64,000 nt of DNA, taken from Helicobacteraceae bacterium (GTDB lineage Bacteria > Campylobacterota > Campylobacteria > Campylobacterales > Sulfurimonadaceae). The notes below the pieces were generated by a model that was not told where the DNA came from, did no database searches, and was given only the letters and a program-made list of their open reading frames with translations. This document shows, piece after piece, positions 43,957 through 52,811 of the stretch. The DNA lies in the NCBI GenBank assembly GCA_027038835.1, contig JALWGC010000003.1, positions 106,549 to 170,548 of the forward strand, read 5' to 3'. Both the position numbers and the translations under genes were made by a program. Every line of letters starts with the position of its first letter. Within the stretch, counting starts at the first letter, position 1.

Positions 43957-45801
43957 CGAGACGAAAGGTCCGTACCAAAGGTCGTAACGGTCGTATTCAA
44001 GCGTGAGTTTGTCGTCGTTGTCTTCGTTGTCGCTCGAACTGCCGCTGAAGTAGTACGTCCCTCTTGCTCTGAAGCCGATTTGAGAAGAGATGCCAAGACC
44101 GTGAAACAACTTCGCTCTTTCTTGGTAGATGTACCCAAACTCCACGCTCCCATCGAGCACTATGGTCAAAGGGGAGGAAACGCCGCCGTATCCGAGTGTG
44201 TGGGTTTTGTCGTCGATAACGGCACTTACGTCGTCGGAATAGTCGATGTACCCAAGCCCAACACCCCCTAAGCCCTGAATGTAGAAGCGCGAAAGGTGGG
44301 TTTCGTACCGTTTGGCGTAGGAGAGCTCGTCGTAGCCGAATTCGATGGAGTATTTTTCTATTTTCGTTTTCGGGTCGAAAACGGCGAATTTCACATCGCC
44401 TCTTTTGCCGTATCCTAACAGCGAAGGCATGATGTACTTGGTATAATCGACACCGAAAAACATACCACGCTCGAGCATAACGAGTAAACTGTAACGGGTG
44501 ATTTCGTTGCTTACCCCGACACTACCGTCGTAGTTGAGTACATCTTTGGCGTTACCCGACTCGTCGATAGTCGCTATGGCGTTTATTTTCCCTTTTTCGC
44601 TGACGATGCGAAGGGTGGCGGTGGAGGAAAAGAGGTTGTTTATATCCAATACCCCGCTTAGGTATTTCGATGCTTCGCTTTGGATACCCCCTTTTTCTTC
44701 GGCTTTGCTTTGCAAGTAGGTAAGAGCGAGCTGGAAGTCGTTGTAGCGCCCTTGCATATAGTACGATAAAAAGGTATTGGAAGCTATTTTGTAATCGAGC
44801 GTGGCATCGAAAAGATCGTTCTCCCCTTTTACGCTGTTTTGCGCTTTCCACTCGATATAGCTAAGTGCGCTTCCAACGAGAAAACTCAATGCTTCTTCCT
44901 CTTCGAACCCTTTTGTGTGTTTTGGTGTGATGTTTGCGAGTTTGTCGATATCTTCATAGCCGATTGTCATCTCGAGCCAGACATCTTCGGTACTGTTTTG
45001 CGCAAGGAGGTGAACCATGGAGTCGGTGTCTATGTAAACTTGCGGATCGAACCCGACATTTCTGTTTTGGGAGTTGATTGCCCAGCCGCTTATGTCCTTT
45101 TTCGCTCCAAACTCCGCTTTACCGAGAATTACCCCTTTGTTATAGACGTTTACGTAGCGATAGAGTGCATATACAAGTGATGACACATCTTTTGGATAGA
45201 CCGAGAGGATGTTTTTTTTGTCCCCTCTGTGGGTGATGGTCGTTCTGGAAACACTCCATTCTTTCGTATTCGAGGTAATGATGTCGTTTGCGGTAGTTCT
45301 GGCGATCGCCGCGATATCGCCTTGGGGGTTGTTTTGCAGTTTCGCATCTTCGATTTCGCGTATGGCTTGCAAAATCAACGAGTCGTTTTTGTATATCCCT
45401 TTTGGGGTGATGCTAAAGACGCTTCCATCTTGTGCCACAAGAGCATCGAGGCGATCTTGGGGTAGCGGAGGAACGGGGTAGTCGCGGTCGTTTTGGTCTA
45501 TGAGATGGTAGGAGGTATGCTTGTCGTAGGAGATGGAGTACAGCAAGTAGGCTTTGTTTTTGTAGCGCCCTTTGGCTATGGTCGTGGCTACGGCATGGGT
45601 GCTAAAACCATCGAGAACTTGACCTTTGTCGTTTTTGATAACCTGCTGGCAATCCCCGTTTCCATGTTCTGGACATTTGGTCGTGAGATACACATCGGGT
45701 ATGTTTTGGGCATCGAAGTAGCTCTTGAGAGTGTCGCTTGTCGGATGCAGAGGCGAAAAGCTCCACTCCCCCTCTTGTGCGAAAAGCCAAACGTTTAGCA
45801 A
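43939..45801 (-). CDS. Large exported protein with C-terminal beta-barrel-like region
   Basis: A protein of at least 620 residues, function unknown. The N-terminal half is soluble (many DDN/YSI segments, e.g. TKEWSVSRTTITHRGDKK), the C-terminal third alternates hydrophobic residues with glycine and ends in aromatic FVSLNVIF, as outer-membrane beta-barrels do. TTG at 45801 is the first conventional start, but a signal peptide (ILRLFFVTLLLNVWLFA) begins nine codons earlier at an ATA (45826-45828) with GGAGA five bases upstream; the true start may be that ATA, or an ATG lost by mutation. Confidence 0.75.
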   Translation of the reverse strand: MLNVWLFAQEGEWSFSPLHPTSDTLKSYFDAQNIPDVYLTTKCPEHGNGDCQQVIKNDKGQVLDGFSTHAVATTIAKGRYKNKAYLLYSISYDKHTSYHLIDQNDRDYPVPPLPQDRLDALVAQDGSVFSITPKGIYKNDSLILQAIREIEDAKLQNNPQGDIAAIARTTANDIITSNTKEWSVSRTTITHRGDKKNILSVYPKDVSSLVYALYRYVNVYNKGVILGKAEFGAKKDISGWAINSQNRNVGFDPQVYIDTDSMVHLLAQNSTEDVWLEMTIGYEDIDKLANITPKHTKGFEEEEALSFLVGSALSYIEWKAQNSVKGENDLFDATLDYKIASNTFLSYYMQGRYNDFQLALTYLQSKAEEKGGIQSEASKYLSGVLDINNLFSSTATLRIVSEKGKINAIATIDESGNAKDVLNYDGSVGVSNEITRYSLLVMLERGMFFGVDYTKYIMPSLLGYGKRGDVKFAVFDPKTKIEKYSIEFGYDELSYAKRYETHLSRFYIQGLGGVGLGYIDYSDDVSAVIDDKTHTLGYGGVSSPLTIVLDGSVEFGYIYQERAKLFHGLGISSQIGFRARGTYYFSGSSSDNEDNDDKLTLEYDRYDLWYGPFVSLNVIF

Positions 45802-45868
45802 TAAGGTTACAAAAAACAGCCGTAATATAAAATCTCCAAAAAAAATATTGCGCCATTATACCCTATTC

Positions 45869-45901
45869 TGTAATCGTTTTGTAACCGAGTTGTTCTATTA
45901 T
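45869..45901 (+). promoter_or_regulatory. Pho-box-like promoter of pstS
   Basis: TGTAA at 45869 and 45880 (11 bases apart) and a degenerate TGTTC at 45891, followed by a -10 TATTAT at 45896-45901. The 11-base phase and position match phosphate-regulator sites. Confidence 0.7.
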
Positions 45902-45932
45902 TGCACTATCAAAACTTGTAAAAAGGATGAAA

Positions 45933-46934
45933 ATGAAAAAGAGACTTGTTTCTTTGGTTGCCGGAATCGCCGTCGCAAGCAGCTTGAATGCCGCCGATCT
46001 TAGAGGGAGTGGGGCTTCGTTCCCATACGCCGTGTATCAACAATGGACAAAAGCGTACTACAAAGCTACCGGCGTAAAAGTGGACTACATCTCCAAAGGG
46101 AGCTCGAAAGGGATCAAGGACATCAAAGCGCGTCAAACCGACTTCGGTGGGAGTGATAAGCCTTTGAGCCCAAAAGCGCTGAAGAAGTACAAGCTCTATC
46201 AGTTCCCTTCCGTCGTTGGTGCCATCACCATGGGGTACAACGTTCCGGGTGTGAAGAAACTTCGCCTTTCTCGTGCGGCTATCGCGAGCATCGCTTTGGG
46301 CAAAGTACAATACTGGGACGATAAAGTGATCGCTTCTGCAAACCCCAACATCTCTTTGCCGCACAAGAAACTCACTTTCGTCCACAGAGCCGATGGAAGC
46401 GGAACGACGTTCAATTTCACCTACTTCCTTTCTAAAATCTCCAAAGATTGGAGAAAACATTTCGGTGCGAAAAAATCGGTCAACTGGCCGGGCAATCAAC
46501 ACGTCGGGGGTAACAAGAACTCCGGTGTGGCGAGTCTTATAAAACAAACACCGTATAGTGTTGGATATATCGACTATGCCGATGCGAAAAACAACGGTAT
46601 CGTCATGGCGGAAGTCGAAAACAAAGCGGGTGAGTACATCGCGCCTGAGCTCGCGTCGTTCCAAGTAGCCGCAGCCAAAGCGAACTTGAATCCGAAAAAA
46701 GATTTCTACGCCGCGATAGCCGACCCTAAAGGGAAAGGCGCGTATCCGATAGTGGCGGCGACGTTCATTCTCCTTCCGAAAGAGAAACAAGAAACGAACA
46801 AAAAAGTGACGAAATTTTTCGACTGGTGCTACGCCAACGGTAAAGAGATAGCAAGCAATCTCGGTTATGTACCGCTTCCAGACCCGCTTGTAGCGAAAGT
46901 CCACAAATACTGGGAAGAAAAAGGGATCAAATAA
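45933..46934 (+). CDS. pstS: Phosphate ABC transporter substrate-binding protein
   Basis: Periplasmic phosphate-binding protein of the Pst importer. Signal peptide MKKRLVSLVAGIAVASSLNA, then the binding site DLRGSGASFPYAVYQQWTKA, TDFGGSDKPLS and HRADGSGTTFNFTYF, all typical of PstS. The second of two closely spaced ATGs (45933) is preferred because AAGGA is then correctly spaced. It is separated from pstCAB by a porin and lpxB, each with its own regulation. Confidence 0.93.
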   Translation: MKKRLVSLVAGIAVASSLNAADLRGSGASFPYAVYQQWTKAYYKATGVKVDYISKGSSKGIKDIKARQTDFGGSDKPLSPKALKKYKLYQFPSVVGAITMGYNVPGVKKLRLSRAAIASIALGKVQYWDDKVIASANPNISLPHKKLTFVHRADGSGTTFNFTYFLSKISKDWRKHFGAKKSVNWPGNQHVGGNKNSGVASLIKQTPYSVGYIDYADAKNNGIVMAEVENKAGEYIAPELASFQVAAAKANLNPKKDFYAAIADPKGKGAYPIVAATFILLPKEKQETNKKVTKFFDWCYANGKEIASNLGYVPLPDPLVAKVHKYWEEKGIK

Positions 46935-46982
46935 CCCTTCTTCCCAAACCGCATATCTTCATACACTTTCCCACCTTCTCTT

Positions 46983-47037
46983 TGTAACCAAAATGTAACT
47001 TTTATGTAATCGATTTGTAATCGAGTCTTATTACAAT
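46983..47037 (+). promoter_or_regulatory. Four-repeat Pho box and -10 of the porin gene
   Basis: TGTAA at 46983, 46994, 47005 and 47016, exactly 11 bases apart, followed after 11 bases by the -10 TACAAT at 47032-47037. This is the clearest of three such sites. Confidence 0.82.
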
Positions 47038-47069
47038 TTCGCCATCAAAACAAACAAAGGATTTGACAG

Positions 47070-48245
47070 ATGAGAAAGGTTCTACTTTCGTCTTTAGCCG
47101 CTTTAGCGCTCACAAGTGTAGCGAGTGCATCACAAACAAAATTTTATGTAGATGACAACGGACAAGTTTTTACCAAACCGGCAGAGGGGAGAACGCTGCT
47201 CAAGCAAAGCACTCCTTGGTATTCTCATGCAGATAAATTGAAATTCGGCGTTCAGACTTTTATCGGTTACAAATACAGCGACTACGACGCTCCAAGCGGA
47301 AAGAACGTAGAAAACGATTCTCGCTTCGATCTTAGAAGAGCCTACTTCCAAGTCAAAGCGTACATGATGGAAGACCCGAAATCGTACTATCGTATCACGT
47401 TCGATATCAACAGAGACAACACGGGTGATGAGAAAGTAAGAGCGAAATACGCATATGTCTATTTCAACGAAGTGCTTCCTGCAACCGGTGTTGAAATCGG
47501 TCTTGCCCACCGCCCTTGGCACGATTACGAAGAGCACAACGCTTGGTACTACAGAAGCATCTCCAAAGTACTTACCGAAACCAAAAGAGCGGGCGATTTG
47601 AGTAACTCCGCCGATTTTGGCGTTATGTTCAAAACACGCACGAAATACTTCGATGCCGATTACGGTCTTTTCAACGGTGAGGGGTACCACAGTACGCAGC
47701 TAAGCAACGGGATGAGTTTCGAGTGGAGAACGACGGCGCATATACTCGGTGTAAGCGGTAAAGATCATCCCGAAACCAAAACTTACTTCGATGCGTCGTT
47801 TTTCGGTCAGCTAAACCATAAACATAAAGAAGTAGCTCCGGGCGTGTTTGAAGATATGAATTTTTACGGTATTCATGCGGTGTACAATCAACCGGAGTTC
47901 CTTGTGGCGGCGCAGTATATCGACTCGAAAGTGGATAAGTACAAAGGTGTAGCTAACAGCAAATCCGGAAAAGGTTGGAGTGTCAACGCCGAGGCGAGAT
48001 TCGGTGAGAAAAAAGATATCAAAATCCTTGCCAGATACGACCTATGGACGCCTGAAGCCGATGACGGTGCGAGCGAGTACGATAAGAAATCTTACATCGT
48101 CGGTGCCGCTTGGAAACAAAACAAGAACATCGAATGGGTAGCGAACGCAACCGTGAAAGATTACGACGAGCAGCTAAATACCATAAAAGGTGGAGATGCC
48201 ACAAACGGTGTGGACTACATGATTACCGCCGAGGTGAAATTCTAA
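47070..48245 (+). CDS. Phosphate-regulated outer-membrane porin (OprP-like)
   Basis: A 391-residue outer-membrane protein. Signal peptide MRKVLLSSLAALALTSVASA, then beta-barrel strands with alternating hydrophobic residues (FGVQTFIGYKYSDYD, RRAYFQVKAYMME, YAYVYFNEVLP) and a terminal aromatic MITAEVKF. The pattern resembles the phosphate-selective porin O/P family. The four-repeat Pho box and the pstS neighbour support phosphate uptake across the outer membrane. Ends at a terminator. Confidence 0.83.
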   Translation: MRKVLLSSLAALALTSVASASQTKFYVDDNGQVFTKPAEGRTLLKQSTPWYSHADKLKFGVQTFIGYKYSDYDAPSGKNVENDSRFDLRRAYFQVKAYMMEDPKSYYRITFDINRDNTGDEKVRAKYAYVYFNEVLPATGVEIGLAHRPWHDYEEHNAWYYRSISKVLTETKRAGDLSNSADFGVMFKTRTKYFDADYGLFNGEGYHSTQLSNGMSFEWRTTAHILGVSGKDHPETKTYFDASFFGQLNHKHKEVAPGVFEDMNFYGIHAVYNQPEFLVAAQYIDSKVDKYKGVANSKSGKGWSVNAEARFGEKKDIKILARYDLWTPEADDGASEYDKKSYIVGAAWKQNKNIEWVANATVKDYDEQLNTIKGGDATNGVDYMITAEVKF

Positions 48246-48271
48246 CAAAGGGAGTTCTTCTCTTTGTTTTT
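48244..48271. terminator. Terminator between porin and lpxB
   Basis: AACAAAG at 48244-48250 pairs with CTTTGTT at 48262-48268, followed by T residues; serves convergent genes. Overlaps the porin stop codon. Confidence 0.65.
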
Positions 48272-48273
48272 GG

Positions 48274-49320
48274 CTATTTGCCGGTTATGATTTTGGCGAC
48301 GTTTTTCGCGCTACCGTGTTGCAAATAGCCCCGTAATTCTCGAGAATGCTCCAAAAATTTCCCACTATCGAAACGTTCCATCTCTTTTAGCATATTTTCC
48401 ACATTCACGTCGTTTTGTATAAGTTCTGGATGGAGTTGTGTATGTTTGAACTTGTCGAACATAATGTTGCCAAGCCCTATGTAGTTGAGTTTTACGAGTC
48501 TGCTGGCTATGAAGTAGTCCAACTTTTTGGCGATGTAAGTTAGAACGAACGGCGTGCCGATGATGCTCGCTTCTAGGGTCGCCGTCCCACTGCATATAAA
48601 TGCGAAGTCGGCTTCGTAAAGCGCTTCGTAGGGTTCGTAGGAGATGGTAAAACCGCTTGTCTCACCGTAAAGACGCTCGATTTTTTCTTGTGAGAAATGT
48701 TTGGGTATGACAAGTGTCGCTTCTATGTCGAGTTTACGAGCGAGCTCTTTGTAAAGCGGGAAAAGCTTGGTTATCTCCGACGGACGGCTTCCGGGCATGA
48801 ACACGATTTTTTCTATTTTCGGCGAGAGGCTCTCTTTGTAGTGTGGAATGATGTCCAAAAGGGGATGCCCGACATACTCTATGGGTGCGTTTTTGGAGTA
48901 GTACGCAGGTTCGAAAGGCAAGATGGAGCATAGATGGTCGATGTATCGCTCCAGCACTTTTATACGCTTGCGTTTCCACGCCCATGCTTGAGGGAGAATG
49001 TAGTAGATGATCTCTTTGTCGGGGTAGCGCTTTTTGAGCTTTTTAGCAAGTGGGAGATTGAAACCCGAAGAGTCCATCAAAAGCACTTTGTCGCAATTTT
49101 GGGCCAATTCTACCATTTTGTCCGCCAAGCGGAAAAAAAACGGGAGTTTTTTCAGCGCATCGACAAACCCCATGATAGCCGAATCGCTGATATCGACATA
49201 AGGAGTTCCAAGCGATTTGTCGAAAATCCCGACAAGTTCGACATCTTCTCCAAGCTCTTTTTTCAAAGTCGATAGATGGATATTCGCCGAAACTTCAAGA
49301 GCCGAAACAAGCAATCTCAC
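48274..49320 (-). CDS. lpxB: Lipid-A-disaccharide synthase
   Basis: GT-B glycosyltransferase at the inner membrane that joins UDP-diacylglucosamine and lipid X in lipid A synthesis. The 348-residue protein has LLMDSSGFNLPLAKKLKK (about residues 79-96), ILPQAWAWKRKRIK (about 107), MPGSRPSEI (about 176) and CSGTATLEASIIGTPFVLTY (about 245-264). Divergent from pstC; part of an otherwise phosphate-related region. Confidence 0.93.
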   Translation of the reverse strand: MRLLVSALEVSANIHLSTLKKELGEDVELVGIFDKSLGTPYVDISDSAIMGFVDALKKLPFFFRLADKMVELAQNCDKVLLMDSSGFNLPLAKKLKKRYPDKEIIYYILPQAWAWKRKRIKVLERYIDHLCSILPFEPAYYSKNAPIEYVGHPLLDIIPHYKESLSPKIEKIVFMPGSRPSEITKLFPLYKELARKLDIEATLVIPKHFSQEKIERLYGETSGFTISYEPYEALYEADFAFICSGTATLEASIIGTPFVLTYIAKKLDYFIASRLVKLNYIGLGNIMFDKFKHTQLHPELIQNDVNVENMLKEMERFDSGKFLEHSRELRGYLQHGSAKNVAKIITGK

Positions 49321-49330
49321 TGCAATCCTT

Positions 49331-49362
49331 TGTAATCAAAATGAAACTTTTTGTAGTATAAT
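49331..49362 (+). promoter_or_regulatory. Pho-box-like promoter of pstCAB-phoU
   Basis: TGTAA at 49331 and degenerate TGAAA at 49342 (11 bases apart), followed after ten bases by TATAAT at 49357-49362. Weaker than the porin site. The leader before pstC is about 110 bases. Confidence 0.65.
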
Positions 49363-49478
49363 TACGTACGAGAACTATGGAAAACCCCTATATGCGCGCG
49401 TTGATGAGGTATTATACTCAAACTTCGTTACAATAGTGGCTTTTCAGAGTTCTTCAAAACCACATTCAAGGCCGCTAT

Positions 49479-50498
49479 GTGTTGGAAAAACTGTTTCAAA
49501 AGATATCCTTAGGGAGTGCTTCTTTCGTCTTCGTTTTGCTGATAGGGATATTCACCACCCTTTTTCTCGCTGCGAAACCTGCTATAGAAGAGTACGGATT
49601 GGGCTTTTTGAGTGATCCAAGATGGAACACCGAAGTGCCCATCGCTCAGCCACAAAGCGATGCAGACGCCAACGCGGCGGCTCAAACCGCCACAAGCACC
49701 GATGTCGCCATTCAAGCCGATGATGCAGAGGATATGGGTGAAGATGAAGATTTGATGGGGGATGATGAAGACCTTCTCGGTGATGACGAGGAGGGGAGCG
49801 AGAGTGCGACCAAGACCGTTTACGGCGGGCTCGTACCGATTGTCGGGACGATTCTCTCGACGTTGATAGCGATGATTTTCGCTGTTCCGATAGCTATGGG
49901 GATAGCGGTGTTTCTCTCCGAAATCGCTCCAAAGAACATCTCTACGCCGGTGGGGATAGCTATCGAGCTGCTGGCGGCGATTCCGAGTATTATTTTCGGG
50001 ATGTGGGGGTTGTTCTATTTTGCTCCTATCATAGCCGAAACGTTTGGCGGGTACCAAGTTTCGCTTCTAACTGCCGGGCTTGTGCTTGGGGTGATGATTT
50101 TGCCGTTTATGGCGGCAATCACACGCGATAGTATGAACACGACTCCAGACATCCTCAAAGAGTCTGCGTATGCACTCGGAGCGACGAAGTTCGAGGTTAT
50201 CAAAGACGTTATATTTCCGTATTCGAAAGTGGGGATAATCGGCTCTATCATCCTTTCTTTGGGAAGAGCGCTCGGTGAGACGATGGCGGTTGCGTTTCTC
50301 ATCGGTGCGGTGTACCAGTTGCCGGAGAAAATAACCGACCCGACCATCTCGATTCCGGTCGCTATGGCGGTGAACTTCGGTGAAGCGGCGGGGCTTGGAG
50401 AAAGTGCGCTGTTTTACCTTGGGTTGATACTTTTCGTTTTCTCGTTCGCGCTTATAAGTTTCGCGAAGTTTTATTTTCTTAAAAGGAACAAGGGATGA
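49479..50498 (+). CDS. pstC: Phosphate ABC transporter permease PstC with acidic insertion
   Basis: Inner-membrane permease, 339 residues, starting at GTG (49479). First helix about residues 12-31, then an unusual loop of about 55 residues (56-111) rich in Ala then Asp/Glu (MGEDEDLMGDDEDLLGDDEE), before GLVPIVGTILSTLIAM and the EAA-type permease core with DILKESAYALGATKFEVI (about 221-238) and RALGETMAVAF. The loop is periplasmic by topology. Overlaps pstA by four bases. Confidence 0.93.
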   Translation: MLEKLFQKISLGSASFVFVLLIGIFTTLFLAAKPAIEEYGLGFLSDPRWNTEVPIAQPQSDADANAAAQTATSTDVAIQADDAEDMGEDEDLMGDDEDLLGDDEEGSESATKTVYGGLVPIVGTILSTLIAMIFAVPIAMGIAVFLSEIAPKNISTPVGIAIELLAAIPSIIFGMWGLFYFAPIIAETFGGYQVSLLTAGLVLGVMILPFMAAITRDSMNTTPDILKESAYALGATKFEVIKDVIFPYSKVGIIGSIILSLGRALGETMAVAFLIGAVYQLPEKITDPTISIPVAMAVNFGEAAGLGESALFYLGLILFVFSFALISFAKFYFLKRNKG

Positions 50499-51304
50499 GA
50501 CTCGTTGTCAATAAAATCGTCCTCGCACTCTCGATTCTCTCCGCAGTTGTCGGGCTTTCGTTTTTGGGCTGGATTTTGGTTACACTCGTTGTCAAAGGGA
50601 TGACGGCGATGAGTGCATCGCTTTTTATCCACGACCTTGTCGATAACGGGCTTAGAAACCTCATAGTGGGGCAATTCGTGTTGGCTGGACTGGCTTCATT
50701 GGTTGGAATCCCCCTTGGAATGGTTGCAGGGATTTACCTGCGCGAGTATGGTAACGGGAGTCGGTATGCGGAGTTCATTCGCGACCTTAGCGATATCATG
50801 ATGAGTGCGCCGAGTATCGTCATAGGGGCGTTCGTGTATGCTGTCGCGGTCAAACCGTTTGATGGACCAAGCGGTTTTGCCGGAGCGTTCGCGCTTGCGA
50901 TAATGATGATTCCAATCGTTATAAATACAACCGATTCGATGCTCTCGCTTGTTCCAAAAGAGCTACGAGAAGCGGGGATAGCTTTGGGGGCGAGTAAGTA
51001 CAAAGTTATCTTCGATATCGTCATCAGAGCTGCAAAAGTGGGGATAATGACGGGGATACTCCTTAGTTTCGCGCGTATTATCGGCGAGACCGCGCCGCTT
51101 CTTTTTACAAGTGAGACGAGTAACTATTTCACACTCGATTTGACCAGTTCGTTTTCGTCGATGACGGTGAGCATCTACAACCTTGCCAACGAGCCTGAAG
51201 AGAGTGCCAGAGACCTCGCTTGGGCGGCATCTTTGGTGCTGACGGCACTCGTGCTTATCATCAACCTTACGGGTCGTTATTTGACTCGCAACAAACATAA
51301 ATAA
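50495..51304 (+). CDS. pstA: Phosphate ABC transporter permease PstA
   Basis: Second permease of the importer, 269 residues with six predicted helices. Cytoplasmic EAA loop [20 protein letters not shown] (about residues 153-172) and [11 protein letters not shown] near residue 200 are typical of PstA. Coupled to pstC by a four-base ATGA overlap; pstB follows after eight bases. Confidence 0.94.
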   Translation: MRLVVNKIVLALSILSAVVGLSFLGWILVTLVVKGMTAMSASLFIHDLVDNGLRNLIVGQFVLAGLASLVGIPLGMVAGIYLREYGNGSRYAEFIRDLSDIMMSAPSIVIGAFVYAVAVKPFDGPSGFAGAFALAIMMIPIVINTTDSMLSLVPKELREAGIALGASKYKVIFDIVIRAAKVGIMTGILLSFARIIGETAPLLFTSETSNYFTLDLTSSFSSMTVSIYNLANEPEESARDLAWAASLVLTALVLIINLTGRYLTRNKHK

Positions 51305-51312
51305 GGAAAATC

Positions 51313-52101
51313 ATGGCTAAAGCGATAATGAACGTCGAAAACTTCTACTTTACCTACGCGGGTGCGAGCGCTCCTTCGCTCAAGGGGATCAGTTTGCCGA
51401 TTATGAAAAACAAAATAACCGCGCTTATTGGGCCGAGTGGTTGCGGTAAATCGACATTGCTTCGAAGTATGAACCGCATCCATGACCTCTACCCGGGTAA
51501 CAAATATGAAGGGAAGATAGAACTGCTCAACCTCGAGACCAAAAAGTACGAAAACATTTTGGAGATAAAAAAAGAGAACGACTTTATTAGGTTGCGCCAA
51601 AAAGTGGGGATGATTTTTCAAAAACCGACCCCTTTTCCAATGAGTATTTTCGACAATGTCGCTTACGGACTCAAGATCATGGGAATCAAAAACAAAAGCG
51701 AGCTAAGCGACAGGGTGGAAGCGGCCCTAAAGGGCGCAGCTCTTTGGAAAGAAGTGCATGACAGACTCAATAAATCGGCGATGGGGCTTTCTGGTGGACA
51801 GCAGCAGCGTTTGTGTATAGCGCGCGCGGTCGCGGTCAAGCCGGAAGTGCTTTTGTTCGACGAACCGACATCCGCACTCGATCCTATTTCGACAGGTGCT
51901 ATCGAAGAGTTGATAGTGGAGCTCAAAGAGGAAGTTTCCATCGCCATCGTAACGCACAATATGCAACAAGCCAGCCGTATAAGCGACTTTACGGCGTTTA
52001 TGTACCTTGGAGATTTGATAGAATACGACGAAACCGAGAAAATATTCCTCAACCCAAGCCAGCAACAAACAGAAGATTACATCACAGGGAGATTTGGATA
52101 A
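51313..52101 (+). CDS. pstB: Phosphate ABC transporter ATP-binding protein PstB
   Basis: ATPase of the Pst importer, 262 residues. Walker [17 protein letters not shown] (about residues 37-52), Q-loop [20 protein letters not shown], signature [14 protein letters not shown] (about 157), Walker [13 protein letters not shown] and H-loop IVTHNMQQA. All marks are specific to PstB. The stop overlaps the first base of phoU. Confidence 0.97.
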   Translation: MAKAIMNVENFYFTYAGASAPSLKGISLPIMKNKITALIGPSGCGKSTLLRSMNRIHDLYPGNKYEGKIELLNLETKKYENILEIKKENDFIRLRQKVGMIFQKPTPFPMSIFDNVAYGLKIMGIKNKSELSDRVEAALKGAALWKEVHDRLNKSAMGLSGGQQQRLCIARAVAVKPEVLLFDEPTSALDPISTGAIEELIVELKEEVSIAIVTHNMQQASRISDFTAFMYLGDLIEYDETEKIFLNPSQQQTEDYITGRFG

Positions 52102-52757
52102 TGTTACCGAAATATCAAGAAGCGCTTACGAAAATAAAAAGCTCCGTAAAAGATATAGCCGTAGGGCTTTGCAAAGCGAACGAACACATCCTTCAAGCGA
52201 TGGGGGAGTGTAGCGAAGAAGAGTTTACCGAAGCAAGAAGCTACATTAGAAACGTTAGTGGCAAAACAGCGGACATCGACAACGAAATAGTCAAAGTGTT
52301 GGCTTTGTACTCCCCGGAAGCGAAAGATTTGCGTATTTTGGTGGCGTATTTGAAAATCACCAACGAACTCGTGCGCGCATCTTCCAACACTCGTAGTTTC
52401 ATTAAAGGGTTTACGATAACCTGTCAGGAACTCGACAAAGAGATTATAGAAGAATACGCAAAACCGATGCAACGCGCAACCATCGAAGCACTCAAAGCGA
52501 TGGTGGAGATGGTGGACAACGACGACAGCGACGAAGCGGAAGAACTCTACTCCAAAGTGCTGATAGCCGAGAGTAAATCCGACGACCTTTACGACATGAT
52601 AGAAAGCAGCGTTTTGGAAAATATCGAAAAAAACAGCGACTACAAAACGACAAATAAAATGCTCTCGAGTCTTAGAAAAAGTGAAAAAATCGCCGATAGA
52701 GCACTTTCTATAGCTTCTTTGCTCCTCTATGCGAATCTCGGTGGAGAAATCCACTAA
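52101..52757 (+). CDS. phoU: PhoU-type phosphate signalling regulator
   Basis: A 218-residue all-helical protein with two PhoU-like bundles; acidic helix patches such as DNDDSDEAEELYSK and ETEADR-like DLYDMIESSVLENI are typical metal-binding features. PhoU links Pst transport state to the sensor kinase and protects against excess phosphate import. No kinase or PhoB gene adjoins it. The ATG overlaps pstB TAA by one base. Last gene before the CRISPR array. Confidence 0.85.
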   Translation: MLPKYQEALTKIKSSVKDIAVGLCKANEHILQAMGECSEEEFTEARSYIRNVSGKTADIDNEIVKVLALYSPEAKDLRILVAYLKITNELVRASSNTRSFIKGFTITCQELDKEIIEEYAKPMQRATIEALKAMVEMVDNDDSDEAEELYSKVLIAESKSDDLYDMIESSVLENIEKNSDYKTTNKMLSSLRKSEKIADRALSIASLLLYANLGGEIH

Positions 52758-52767
52758 AGAATTTCGA

Positions 52768-52789
52768 CAAAAGGGCGATGCCCTTTTTG
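52768..52789. terminator. Hairpin between phoU and CRISPR array
   Basis: AAAGGGC at 52770-52776, loop GAT, GCCCTTT at 52780-52786, then TT. It can end pst transcripts on the plus strand and array transcripts on the minus strand. Confidence 0.75.
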
Positions 52790-52811
52790 TATAACCATCT
52801 GTGAATCTCTT

